NCBI RefSeq assembly: GCF_003426025.1 | Contig: NZ_QJSH01000002.1 | Coordinates: 1-64,000 of the forward strand | Direction: 5' to 3' | DNA length: 64,000 bases | From: Paraliobacillus quinghaiensis | Lineage (GTDB): Bacteria > Bacillota > Bacilli > Bacillales > Amphibacillaceae | Part shown: positions 51,920 through 60,474 of the stretch, one piece after another | Position numbering within the stretch: position 1 is the first letter of the stretch | How the letters are laid out: every line of letters begins with the position of its first letter | The notes under the pieces: generated by a model | Database searches by the model: none | What the model saw: the letters and a program-made list of their open reading frames with translations, nothing else | Told to the model about the DNA's origin: nothing | Program-made: the position numbers and the translations under genes

Positions 51920-52104
51920 AGAAGGGGTTTCGCTTGATTTACATAAGTTAGTTTACGTATTATGAAGTATGTTAATTATACATAACACATTCAACGCTAT
52001 TCAACATAGCTATGATTAATAACAATATAATCTTCGTTATATACTTCGGGGACTATCAAATAATAATAGATTTGTGTTGGAGATTGATTGGGAGAGTATT
52101 TTAT

Positions 52105-52239
52105 ATGAAGCATTTGAGTGATGCTAAATTAATTCAAGCTTATAAAGAAGCAATTGAATTAAATTTAGATAAAAAATTTATTGAATTATTAAAGCAAGAA
52201 TTGATTAGAAGAAATATTTCACCTAACAAAGACCTTTAA
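52105..52239 (+). CDS. sda: Sda, checkpoint inhibitor of sporulation histidine kinases
   Basis: 44 residues, MKHLSDAKLIQAYKEAIELN then LDKKFIELLKQELIRR: the helical hairpin of Sda, with the LSD..L..AY and DFIELL-like motifs. Sda binds the kinase dimerisation domain of KinA/KinB and blocks phosphorelay start when replication is not finished. Start ATG 52105 follows GGGAGAG. The longer frame from 52012 has no ribosome site. A KinB-like target kinase lies 3.6 kb downstream. Confidence 0.92.
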   Translation: MKHLSDAKLIQAYKEAIELNLDKKFIELLKQELIRRNISPNKDL

Positions 52240-52270
52240 AAGTGACGTAAGAGTTATTTTTGTGGAATGA

Positions 52271-52307
52271 AAAAACGAACTATAGGAATAATATAGTTCG
52301 TTTTTGT
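52271..52307 (+). terminator. Terminator of sda
   Basis: AAAAACGAACTATA (52271-52284) pairs perfectly with TATAGTTCGTTTTT (52292-52305). Confidence 0.93.
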
Positions 52308-52339
52308 CGTGGTATAGCAATTATAAAATGGAATGACTG

Positions 52340-53470
52340 TTATTTAGCTAAAAAATTCTCGGTATAAAATGGTTTTGACTCTGCATCAAAAGCCACCCCC
52401 ACAGCGAGTGATTCAAATCCTGGTTGAAGTATACTTTCTCTGTGACCAATCGAGTTCATTAAACCTTCATGAGCGAAAATACTACTTGATAAACCTGCAG
52501 CTAGATTTTCCCCGGCCATTCGATAGCTAATATTATCTTCAGTCATACGGTCAAATGGGGATTGACCTTCTAGGTTTGTGTGACTAAAGTAGTTATTTAT
52601 CGCCATATCTTTACTATGGTCACGAGCAGTCATTCTTACTGACTCATCCCAACTTAATACAGGTAGATCATGGTTCACTCTTGCTGCATTGGTAAGGTCG
52701 AACAATTGATATTCAAAACCTTCTTTAAGTGCGGTGTTTGGTTCTGCATAATAGCCGTCTTTTTGGTTTTCAAGCTCTTCACTAATGATTTGAACTGCTG
52801 TGACTGTGCTATTTTCATGTTTATCATAAAAGATCGTTACATAATAATCGTGAATCAGAAACATATCAAGTACTTGGTCATTCGCAATTTGATAGTTCAC
52901 AAACCCTTTTCTAATCGCTTTTAGCGGCTCTCCTAATTTGGAAAGAACCGATTCTCTTGTACTATCAAAGTTGATCCCTTCTAAAGAGGTTACTAAAGCC
53001 TGATTCGTGTAAAGTCCAACCACTTCGTCATCTGTATTATATGCCACCATAAAAAAGTTATGGTAGTTTTCATGATACGCGTACCAGTTAGTCCCATATT
53101 CATTCATTGTTGAACGCTTCGGGAGACCTACTTGCTCTTCAACATCAGATCTCATGTCACCTAGTTCAATATTATGAATAGAAAATAGTTGTTCAGAAGG
53201 ATGCTCTAATTCTGGTTTTTCTGGACCAGACTGATTGGTTTGTTCTTGATCTTCTATATTTTCTGTTAAAGTATCAAATAAAAGGTCGAGCTCTGTGGTG
53301 ATAGAATCAACTGCACGAGCAATTTTGGGGTTTTCTTTTATACCATTAAGGTCGGAACTTACCTCATCAAAAACGCCTAGTACACCAGCGCGGTCAAATG
53401 TATCTCCGTAAAAATGCCAAAACACCGCTCCAACAATTATCAAAAGGATCATATTCCGTATTTTTGACAA
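52340..53470 (-). CDS. CAP-domain protein with CAP-associated N-terminal domain, YlbC-like
   Basis: 376 residues: membrane anchor (IRNMILLIIVGAVFWHFYG), acidic linker, a CAP-associated domain (about 110-240, two repeats of the type LGDMRSDVEEQVGLPKRS and FDSTRESVLSKLGEPLKA), then the CAP/SCP domain with LFDLTNAARVNHDLPVLSWD, HSKDMAINNYFSHTNLEGQS, GENLAAG and GHRESILQPGFESLAVG. B. subtilis YlbC has the same order. I start at TTG 53470 behind GGAGTG. Confidence 0.88.
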   Translation of the reverse strand: MSKIRNMILLIIVGAVFWHFYGDTFDRAGVLGVFDEVSSDLNGIKENPKIARAVDSITTELDLLFDTLTENIEDQEQTNQSGPEKPELEHPSEQLFSIHNIELGDMRSDVEEQVGLPKRSTMNEYGTNWYAYHENYHNFFMVAYNTDDEVVGLYTNQALVTSLEGINFDSTRESVLSKLGEPLKAIRKGFVNYQIANDQVLDMFLIHDYYVTIFYDKHENSTVTAVQIISEELENQKDGYYAEPNTALKEGFEYQLFDLTNAARVNHDLPVLSWDESVRMTARDHSKDMAINNYFSHTNLEGQSPFDRMTEDNISYRMAGENLAAGLSSSIFAHEGLMNSIGHRESILQPGFESLAVGVAFDAESKPFYTENFLAK

Positions 53471-53595
53471 AAGCGACACTCCTGTCTGCTTCTTTAATAT
53501 AGTGACTAATTGTAGCAAGTTTTAATACTGAAAGCAAAAAGACGGCTAGGTGTATGTCTTTAGTGATGAGAGATGCCATCTAACAAAACTACAGT

Positions 53596-55260
53596 TTAGG
53601 TCAATTCGCGAATTTTATACGTATTTCTTCCATCATTTTTTGCTTCATACAGCGCTATATCTGCATTTTTTAATATAGAAAATGATGTCGTCCCTTGTTT
53701 ACTGGCCATTACGACCCCCATGCTAGTTGTAACTTCTAATTTGTGTTCATGAATGTCCCAAGAGTGTTGCAATGATTTTTGAATTTTCTCTACGATAGAA
53801 ACAACATTTTCCTTTGAATGGATATGCGGTAAAAGAACAACAAATTCATCTCCACCTAGCCGGGCAACCGTATCAGTTTCACGAATAGACTGACTAATAC
53901 GTGCACCGAAATCTTCAATCACACTATCACCAATGTCATGCCCTAATGTATCATTTATCTTCTTGAAATGATCTATATCCATCATAATTAGCGCTATCCC
54001 ATCTTTGTTGTCCTGTTTTACATCATCAAGGGCGTCACATAAACGACTTTTAAATAAGCGGCGGTTGGGCAAGTTTGTTAATGGATCGTGATTTGCAAAG
54101 TGTTTGAGTTTGGATTCGTATTCTTTTTGCAAGCTGATATCTCTTGTAATAATTACCAAATGTTTGAAATTGTTCTGGTCATCAAAAACTGGTGCACCAT
54201 GTGATTGGGACCAAATATACGTGTTATTGTAAGTGAATTGCTTGAATTGAACAATGAAAGGATGTCTATCTTCTATTGATAGATTCACTTTCTCCCTGAC
54301 GAGATCTATATCATCTGGATGTATATTATATAAAAAGGAATTTCCCTCATATTCTTTATTATCAAACCCTAAAATCTTTTTATAAGAGGGTGATGCGTAT
54401 ATGATATCCCCTTCATCGTTAATTAGTGATATTAGATCATGGGCATATTCTGCAATGATGCGAAATCGTTCTTCACTTTCTTCTAGTCTTTTTTGTGAAG
54501 TTACGAAATTGGAAACGTCTCGTATAATGGCATAGATCCCAATAACTTGACCATCTATGACTAGGGGCGTAACTTTTAATAAAATGTTAATCTTCTTTCC
54601 TGTTTTATGCAGGAAGATTAATTGTGAATCTTCTGTATTTCCAACTAAAGCATTCATGAAAAGTGTTTCTATTTTGTCTAAATCTTTTGTGGGGACGAAT
54701 TGATTTAGAGTTAAACCGTTCAGTTCTTTCGGTGCATATCCAGTCACCGTTTCTACGGCAATGTTTCCATTGGTGATATGACCATTTATATCTAACGAAA
54801 TGATGGCATCAGAATTATAATGAAAAAGTGATTTGTATTTTTTTCTACTTGCATTAAGTTTGTTCCATGCCTGATTTTTTTCAAATTCAGCTTGTTTTTC
54901 TTTTGTTATATTTTTGGTAAGTGACACGATTTGTTCACAATTTTCGCAAGCGTCAAACAAAGGTGTTAATGTACTTTCAGTGTACTGCTTTTCACCAGTA
55001 GAAGTAACAAAATAGTCTTCAAACGTGACAGTCTTCCTGGTTGTGATTACTTGATAATAATTTTGATACAACAAGTTCGCATGAGCAGGTGGACGAACTT
55101 CATGAATGGTTTTTCCTAAATCGTCCTGTGTCATTCCGGTACTATCCATTGCGACACGATTAACAAAATCATAAACAAATTCCGTATCATTTTTTACGCG
55201 CATTACAAATACCATGTCGCTTATTCCGTCCATTAAAATTCTATCAAATGAAACTTCCAC
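53596..55260 (-). CDS. PAS-PAS-PAS-GGDEF diguanylate cyclase
   Basis: 554 residues with three PAS domains (about 1-115, 140-255, 265-380) and a C-terminal GGDEF domain opening HDPLTNLPNRRLFKSRL. The active site LGGDEF is near residue 470 and an inhibitory RxxD site (RETD) lies five residues before it, both intact. It should make cyclic di-GMP in response to signals bound by the PAS domains. No membrane segment, so it senses inside the cell. Start GTG 55260 lies after GAGGA. Confidence 0.9.
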   Translation of the reverse strand: MEVSFDRILMDGISDMVFVMRVKNDTEFVYDFVNRVAMDSTGMTQDDLGKTIHEVRPPAHANLLYQNYYQVITTRKTVTFEDYFVTSTGEKQYTESTLTPLFDACENCEQIVSLTKNITKEKQAEFEKNQAWNKLNASRKKYKSLFHYNSDAIISLDINGHITNGNIAVETVTGYAPKELNGLTLNQFVPTKDLDKIETLFMNALVGNTEDSQLIFLHKTGKKINILLKVTPLVIDGQVIGIYAIIRDVSNFVTSQKRLEESEERFRIIAEYAHDLISLINDEGDIIYASPSYKKILGFDNKEYEGNSFLYNIHPDDIDLVREKVNLSIEDRHPFIVQFKQFTYNNTYIWSQSHGAPVFDDQNNFKHLVIITRDISLQKEYESKLKHFANHDPLTNLPNRRLFKSRLCDALDDVKQDNKDGIALIMMDIDHFKKINDTLGHDIGDSVIEDFGARISQSIRETDTVARLGGDEFVVLLPHIHSKENVVSIVEKIQKSLQHSWDIHEHKLEVTTSMGVVMASKQGTTSFSILKNADIALYEAKNDGRNTYKIRELT

Positions 55261-55553
55261 TTTATCCTCACTATTCCTTTCATCTATCTCTACAGGAGAG
55301 CTTACTTTCCTAGTTTATCCTAGATTCATGGGTAGTAAAACTCTCGTAGTATAAATTTTCTTATATGATAATTCACTTGATTCAAGTGTTGAAAATACTT
55401 TATTAGCTTTAGATTTTACCTATTAGAATAAAAGTCAATCGAAATTGACAGTTTCTATCATTAATAAAACTTATTTTAACAGAAAGCAACACTTTATACA
55501 TACCGGCAAACGATTAGTATAGAGAGGATATATTAAAGAGGTAGAAATATGGA

Positions 55554-55664
55554 ATGTCAGATTATTATAGTAAAAGAACTGGCGCACAGTACCTTGTAGT
55601 GCACACGGATACTGTCTATGATATGGCTAGTCATCATGAAATTCCACATTCTAAAGGTTGCTAA
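55554..55664 (+). CDS. 36-residue His-containing peptide
   Basis: MSDYYSKRTGAQYLVVHTDT then VYDMASHHEIPHSKGC. AAAGAGG lies 11 bases upstream. It has no membrane segment, carries four His and one Cys, and lies alone between the GGDEF gene and the KinB-like kinase. Coding status is plausible but unproved; the rest of the 55261-55779 gap shows nothing else. Confidence 0.42.
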   Translation: MSDYYSKRTGAQYLVVHTDTVYDMASHHEIPHSKGC

Positions 55665-55779
55665 AAGAGATTGTAATATTTGTAAATACAGGTAATTATT
55701 GTGTCAAAAGTTAAATTAATATAGTTATTGAATAAAAATCTAATTTATGGGAGAATGGAACTTATGGGGGTATACCTAA

Positions 55780-57042
55780 ATGATACAAAATTATGAGGAA
55801 TTACTATTAAATTTTCTATTTATCTTTATTCCATTCTTGTTATTCCAAACATTTTGGCTTGATAAGGGTCGGGTACATCATACGTATAGCAAAGTTATTA
55901 TGACTATTTTAGGTGTTGTGTCTATTATACTTTGTATGACTCATCCGATCACCTTTTCAGAAGGTATTATTTTTGATTTAAGACAGATTCCATTTATCTT
56001 AGGTTTTCTTTATTATGGTTGGCGAGTAGGAACAGTGCTTTACCTCGCAATAATAGTAACCCGTTTTCTGATAGGTGGCGATGGTATATACATAAGTTTT
56101 GCTGCTACGACATTACTGTTCCTTGTTTTGCCACTACTAAAAAAAGACTATCACAAATTTTCCTTGAGAGGAAAGATGATATCGATTACATTGATTTCGG
56201 CTATAATCGCACTGCTTGTTATAGCATTATCTTATATGGCCAGTGACGGCCTCGCCTATCATCAGTATTCTACCTCAATAAATTTTGTCATTATACAGGG
56301 ATTAGGAGCATTAAGTGCAGCTTTTATAGTTGAGTCCACAATAAAAAATTTAAGAATGCGAGAAGATTTATTTAAAACAGAGAAGTTAAAAGTAATCAGT
56401 GAACTTGCTGCTAGTGTCTCGCATGAAGTTCGTAATCCAATCACTGTATCAAAAGGTTTTTTACAATTATTAATGTCACCTGAAGTTAGTTATGAAAATA
56501 GAAAGAGTTATGCTGACTTATCTTTAAAAGAATTAGAGCGAGCGGAAGTAATAATAAATGACTATTTATCTATTACAAAAACAAAACCTGAAAAGAACAT
56601 AGTAGCTACGATGGAAGATGATGTTTATTATATTGCTAATGTGTTAAAACCATATGCTCTTATACATAATGTTAAAATTACTACAGATATACATAATGAT
56701 TTGTTAGTGAAATATAATCAACATCAATTACAACAAAGTTTAATTAATTTTGCTAAGAATAGTATTGAAGCAATGCCGGATGGTGGTTTACTGTCTGTTG
56801 AGTTACGTTCTAGTAATAGTAAAGTTATCATTTCTATTAAAGATACTGGTGTTGGAATGACAAAAGAGCAGATAAGTCAATTAGGCGAGGCTTATTATAC
56901 AACAAAAGAAACAGGTACAGGCTTAGGCATGATGGTTAGTTATAGTGCTATTTATGCAATGAATGGGAAAATTAAGGTGGAGAGCGAAGTAGGAAAGGGA
57001 ACAGAATTTCAGATTATCTTAGAAGAATATCAAGATAGGTAA
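55780..57042 (+). CDS. Sporulation-type sensor histidine kinase, KinB-like
   Basis: 420 residues: 5TM-LYT input domain with five to six helices (about 1-190, including QIPFILGFLYYGWRVGTVLY), then the HisKA phospho-acceptor ASVSHEVRNPITVSKGFLQL (His near residue 215), the N box FAKNSIEAMPDGG, G1 DTGVGM and G2 GTGLGMMVS. KinB-type kinases feed phosphate to Spo0F. With sda in the same region this points to control of entry into sporulation. No response regulator is adjacent, as usual for orphan sporulation kinases. Confidence 0.9.
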   Translation: MIQNYEELLLNFLFIFIPFLLFQTFWLDKGRVHHTYSKVIMTILGVVSIILCMTHPITFSEGIIFDLRQIPFILGFLYYGWRVGTVLYLAIIVTRFLIGGDGIYISFAATTLLFLVLPLLKKDYHKFSLRGKMISITLISAIIALLVIALSYMASDGLAYHQYSTSINFVIIQGLGALSAAFIVESTIKNLRMREDLFKTEKLKVISELAASVSHEVRNPITVSKGFLQLLMSPEVSYENRKSYADLSLKELERAEVIINDYLSITKTKPEKNIVATMEDDVYYIANVLKPYALIHNVKITTDIHNDLLVKYNQHQLQQSLINFAKNSIEAMPDGGLLSVELRSSNSKVIISIKDTGVGMTKEQISQLGEAYYTTKETGTGLGMMVSYSAIYAMNGKIKVESEVGKGTEFQIILEEYQDR

Positions 57043-57078
57043 TAAAGTGACAGAGAAAAAAATCTCTGTCACTTTATT
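57041..57078. terminator. Bidirectional terminator overlapping both stop codons
   Basis: AATAAAGTGACAGAGA (57041-57056) pairs perfectly with TCTCTGTCACTTTATT (57063-57078). It includes bases of the kinase stop and of the stop of the convergent YheC/D gene. Confidence 0.93.
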
Positions 57079-57916
57079 ATCTAAAAAACATTCCTTTCAT
57101 CTTCCAAATTCTGTGCCGGCGTTTATCAATTGCTTTCATTTTTTTATAAATACTTTTATCAGTTAATTTTTTAAACATATCATAAGATGGGCGCCCGTTT
57201 CGATCATTTGTATTCACTTCTATTAACCACAAGTCACCGTTACGATCAACACCAAAATCTCCACCAATATCAGTAAAAGGAAATCGAGTATCGAGAAGTT
57301 TTGCTATTTCAAAAGCAGATTCTGCTAGATTTTCTTGTATCATTACCACTTTATAATGCGGGTATAAGTTTTCTAAGATGGATGATGTTTCAACAACTCC
57401 TCCGGCATTTGTAAACAAATTCGAAACAATCGTATTGTACCCACCAATTCGGATTAAATCACCAGCATATGACCAATTGCCTTCCTCATTCCGTTGTAAG
57501 TGGACTCGTATATCAAAAGCTCTTGAGTCATAAGAGGCGAGGGGAGCTTGCATCTGAATAATCGTTTGGGAAAGGTTATATTTATGAGCTAGGTTTTGCC
57601 ACAACGCTTCTATAGTAGGGAAGGTATGACCAGAACCATTTGGTTGTTTAACGAGAAATCCATTATAAACACGAGAAACAAGTGAAATTTTCTTGCCAGC
57701 CCACGTGTTAACAGGCTTTACAAAAAAGGGTGTTCCCATATAGGTGAACTGCTCTAATGATTGGCGCGTTAAATCGCTAGTATAAGGCAATTTAAAAGGG
57801 AAATCATACGGGGCTAATAATTTATACATTTCCCATTTATTAAAATACTGACGAGCTTGATCAAAGTGAGCTTCTGGAATGCTTGCACCAGCTCTCTTGA
57901 AAGTATGATAGTACAT
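57077..57916 (-). CDS. YheC/YheD-family ATP-grasp protein (spore coat-associated)
   Basis: 279 residues of the ATP-grasp family that includes the coat-associated proteins YheC and YheD: GTPFFVKPVNTWAGKKISLV (ATP-binding strand), RAFDIRVHLQRNEEGNWSYA, GDFGVDRNGDLWLIEVNTND with the metal-binding Glu and Asn. Substrate unknown. I start at ATG 57916, 8 bases after GGAAGGGG; the frame upstream has no other ribosome site. A 21-bp repeat block lies about 110 bases upstream. Confidence 0.87.
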   Translation of the reverse strand: MYYHTFKRAGASIPEAHFDQARQYFNKWEMYKLLAPYDFPFKLPYTSDLTRQSLEQFTYMGTPFFVKPVNTWAGKKISLVSRVYNGFLVKQPNGSGHTFPTIEALWQNLAHKYNLSQTIIQMQAPLASYDSRAFDIRVHLQRNEEGNWSYAGDLIRIGGYNTIVSNLFTNAGGVVETSSILENLYPHYKVVMIQENLAESAFEIAKLLDTRFPFTDIGGDFGVDRNGDLWLIEVNTNDRNGRPSYDMFKKLTDKSIYKKMKAIDKRRHRIWKMKGMFFR

Positions 57917-58027
57917 AATAATGCCCCTTCCAATAAATAATGGTCGTATATACATAGGGTATGGTTTTATTAGGTAATTGGTTACTTTAGTGAGTATGAT
58001 TGAGGTGTGGTGAGTTGTTAAGGTTGC

Positions 58028-58132
58028 TGATTCGATCAAAAAATTGCGTTATTCGATCAAAAATTTTAGTGATTCGATTAAAAAAATCAATAATTCGATC
58101 AAAAATTCCATTTATTCAATCAAAGCAAAAAA
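58028..58132. repeat. ATTCGATCAAAA repeat block 3, five 21-bp units
   Basis: Units start at 58028, 58049, 58070, 58091 and 58112, exactly 21 bp apart. It lies between the terminator of plsC and the start of the YheC/D gene, so upstream of the latter. Confidence 0.92.
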
Positions 58133-58155
58133 CAAGAGGTAAATTCACCTCTTGT
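58132..58155 (-). terminator. Terminator of plsC
   Basis: ACAAGAGGT (58132-58140) pairs with ACCTCTTGT (58147-58155); the minus-strand T run follows at 58127-58132. Confidence 0.88.
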
Positions 58156-58164
58156 CCTACTCAA

Positions 58165-58866
58165 TTATAAGTGTTGCTTTATATGTTTTAACACTTCTGC
58201 TGCTAGTTCGTTTGTGTCTTTAAAGTTAGTTGGATCAATTGGGTCAGAATAATGCATCGAAACTTTTGCGGGAATGTTTTTCCCTTTTTTACCGATTAAT
58301 TTATAAGAATCTTTAATCGAAACAGGAATAACTTTAACACCTGATTTGATCGCAATGCGTAGACTTCCAGATTTGAAGTCTCCCATTTGACAGCTTTTAC
58401 TTCTAGTTCCCTCTGGAAAAATAGCAATTGGATGGCCATCTTTTAAACTAGCAATCGCTTGGTTTATCCCTTTTAAGGAGCTACGCGGGTTCTCTCGATC
58501 GATAAACACACAGCCTCGTTCTTTCATCCAATACCCCAATAACGGAATTTTCTCCATCTCTTTTTTAGCAACAAATGCCATTGTTTGTGGTGCTGTTGCA
58601 TATAGAAGTGGGATGTCCATGTTTCCTTGATGATTAGAAACATATAATACTGGTTCATCTACTGGTACATTCTCAGTTCCTGTTACCGTGAGGTCTGCAC
58701 CTGAAATTTTAACTAATTTCCTTGTACATTTTAAAATGAATTTATCCATTAATTCTAATTTTTCCTTGTTCTTACCTGCTTTGCTCAATTTATTGATGGT
58801 AAATGTTTTGTTTGATTTGCTTAAAATATATCCCCACATATATCCTTGAAATAGTAGTGTGCGCAT
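58165..58866 (-). CDS. plsC: 1-acyl-sn-glycerol-3-phosphate acyltransferase
   Basis: 233 residues with the acyltransferase motifs NHQGNMD (H-x4-D), GCVFIDRENPRS, FPEGTRSKSCQMGDFKSGSL and the fourth block VIPVSIKDSYKL. PlsC adds the second acyl chain to make phosphatidic acid for membrane lipids. I start at ATG 58866 after AGAGGT. Single-gene unit. Confidence 0.92.
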   Translation of the reverse strand: MRTLLFQGYMWGYILSKSNKTFTINKLSKAGKNKEKLELMDKFILKCTRKLVKISGADLTVTGTENVPVDEPVLYVSNHQGNMDIPLLYATAPQTMAFVAKKEMEKIPLLGYWMKERGCVFIDRENPRSSLKGINQAIASLKDGHPIAIFPEGTRSKSCQMGDFKSGSLRIAIKSGVKVIPVSIKDSYKLIGKKGKNIPAKVSMHYSDPIDPTNFKDTNELAAEVLKHIKQHL

Positions 58867-59359
58867 TGTTGTACCTCTTTTCATGTTGTGTTTGTATTAG
58901 GCTCTTTTCGTATATTGTTTCTTTTAAAAATTCGGACTTGATATAAAATTCCCATTACAGTAACGTGAGTTACTATTACTTACCCGCTACTCAAATGAAA
59001 TTGGCTCCCTTTCCGCAGGCACGGCCTCAGCTAACTCGGAGGCAAAAAGCGCCTCCGAGTGGATCTTCAGCTCTTGGGATTGCGATTACTCGCCCCATCG
59101 GAAACATTCGCTGTTCCTGCAGGACAAGGAATGCTTCAATGAAAATACATCGCACAAAGAAAATTGAATTTTATTTTCGTGGAGTCTCGCCAATTTCATT
59201 TGATACGCTAGATAGTGTTAAGGATAAGCCTTTGTGAATGCGATTGCTCGCACACCAATACCACTGCTTCCGTAGCTCTAGTTAACTTAATACGTAGTTT
59301 ATCTGAATTGTGTCATAAAACAATTAGATTTTAAAACCCTCGACAAAAGAAGATGTAAC
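58867..59359. other. Intergenic stretch holding a MITE-like element
   Basis: 493 bases between two minus-strand genes. The part 58991-59203 is an inverted-repeat-bounded element, richer in G+C than its surroundings. The rest is AT-rich with no gene signal. An ORF of 90 codons (58965-59237) lies across the element and is not called. Confidence 0.6.
58991..59203. repeat. MITE-like element with 15-bp terminal inverted repeats
   Basis: TCAAATGAAATTGGC (58991-59005) is the exact reverse complement of GCCAATTTCATTTGA (59189-59203). Inside is a strong hairpin CTCGGAGGC (59035-59043) with GCCTCCGAG (59051-59059), and GC-rich blocks CCGCAGGCACGGCC and GTTCCTGCAGGAC. No transposase gene. Probably a non-autonomous mobile or structured RNA repeat. 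Confidence 0.7.
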
Positions 59360-60328
59360 TTATAAATTAGCAGCGTGCTTTTTGCTGAATTGGTATTCTT
59401 CCATAATCCGAGTGATAATATCTTTAACTGGCGAGATGTTTTTGATTTCATGAACTCTTGCGCCAGAAAAGACTAAACCATCTTCGACATCGCCGTTCAT
59501 TGACTTAAATAATGAATCCAATGTACAAAACTGGAAGGAACATTTTTTAAGACATCTATAACATTTCTCGATTTTAATTTTTCCACCATCGCTAATACGT
59601 TCTGTAAATCGGTTACTAATTGCTCTGCCTTCTAAACCAACTGTTGTTTTAACTAATCTTGTATCTGCTTTTTTTGCATCAACATACATTTGTTTAAATG
59701 CTAATGGTGCGTCACATTCATCACTTGCAACAAAACGTGTCCCCATCTGAACGCCAGATGCGCCCAATTCTAAGGCTTTTGCAATATCTTCTCCATTTAA
59801 AATACCACCAGCGGCTACTACCGGAATTTTTACAGCATCAACGACTTCTGGCAGGATATCAAATAAAGCCCGATCTGTTCCTAAGTGTCCACCAGCTTCA
59901 TGGCCTTCTACGACAATTGCTGCTGCACCTAATCGTTCAGAGATCTTTGCTAATCTCGCAGTAGAAACAATCGAAATGACTGGTACCCCATATTCGCGAC
60001 CCCAAGCATACATATCTCTGGATACGCCTGCACCAGAAATAATGAAATCAACTTTTTCTTCCATTGCTGCTTTCATTTTTTCAGCAAAGTCAGTCATTGC
60101 AAATAACACATTAACCCCAATATATCCTTTGCCGTTAGTGAGTTTTCTGGCTGTTTTAATATGATCTCTTAGTTCTTCAACTGAAATCCCTGTTCCAGAT
60201 ATCGTACCGATTCCACCAGCATTTGCTACAGCGGCAGCAAGTTTGCTTAATGAAATACCTACGCCCATTCCACCTTGCATGATTGGGAAATTTGGTTTTA
60301 CATGTCCGATTTGTAATGTGTGATCCAT
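59360..60328 (-). CDS. Nitronate monooxygenase-like FMN enzyme with Cys cluster
   Basis: 322 residues of the FMN-binding TIM barrel group (nitronate monooxygenase / FabK): PIMQGGMGVGIS, IISGAGVS, AIVVEGHEAGGHLG with the catalytic His, and VAAGGILNGEDIAKALELGA and GVQMGTRF for phosphate binding. It carries an added C-terminal part with Cys256, Cys259, Cys263 and Cys268 (C-x2-C-x3-C-x4-C), which could bind iron-sulfur or zinc and is not in classic enzymes. The real substrate is open. Start ATG 60328 has only a weak ribosome site. Confidence 0.85.
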   Translation of the reverse strand: MDHTLQIGHVKPNFPIMQGGMGVGISLSKLAAAVANAGGIGTISGTGISVEELRDHIKTARKLTNGKGYIGVNVLFAMTDFAEKMKAAMEEKVDFIISGAGVSRDMYAWGREYGVPVISIVSTARLAKISERLGAAAIVVEGHEAGGHLGTDRALFDILPEVVDAVKIPVVAAGGILNGEDIAKALELGASGVQMGTRFVASDECDAPLAFKQMYVDAKKADTRLVKTTVGLEGRAISNRFTERISDGGKIKIEKCYRCLKKCSFQFCTLDSLFKSMNGDVEDGLVFSGARVHEIKNISPVKDIITRIMEEYQFSKKHAANL

Positions 60329-60460
60329 TTTAATTATTGCCTCATTTCATAAATTAATTTTAAACGAGATAATCAATGTGTTGCTTATATGGAGTATTAA
60401 CCTAAATTCATCATACAAGACATAGAATAGTGAAAGAAGTTACAAGTGTCAGTTATTGAT

Positions 60461-60474
60461 ATGACATCTGTCAT
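60461..60474. promoter_or_regulatory. Perfect palindrome upstream of the nitronate monooxygenase-like gene
   Basis: ATGACA-TC-TGTCAT, about 130 bases upstream of the start codon. Likely an operator; regulator unknown. Confidence 0.45.

Larger units (their letters stand above)
51639..52104. other. Shared regulatory region of XRE-MEDS gene and sda
   Basis: 466 bases without a coding region. It contains the two TGTGGCAA palindromes and a near-DnaA box TTATACATA at about 51975 (one base from TTATNCACA). DnaA boxes control sda in Bacillus subtilis, but a single weak match is not proof. Confidence 0.5.

Noticed and set aside
40796-58132. CRISPR array as explanation for the 21-bp repeats
   Set aside because: Units are contiguous 21-mers with only a few variable bases, far too short for repeat plus spacer, and no cas genes are near.
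58965-59237. 90-codon plus-strand ORF with KAPPSGSSALGIAI
   Set aside because: It runs across the inverted-repeat element and its hairpin, has no ribosome site, and this kind of frame is a by-product of such repeats.
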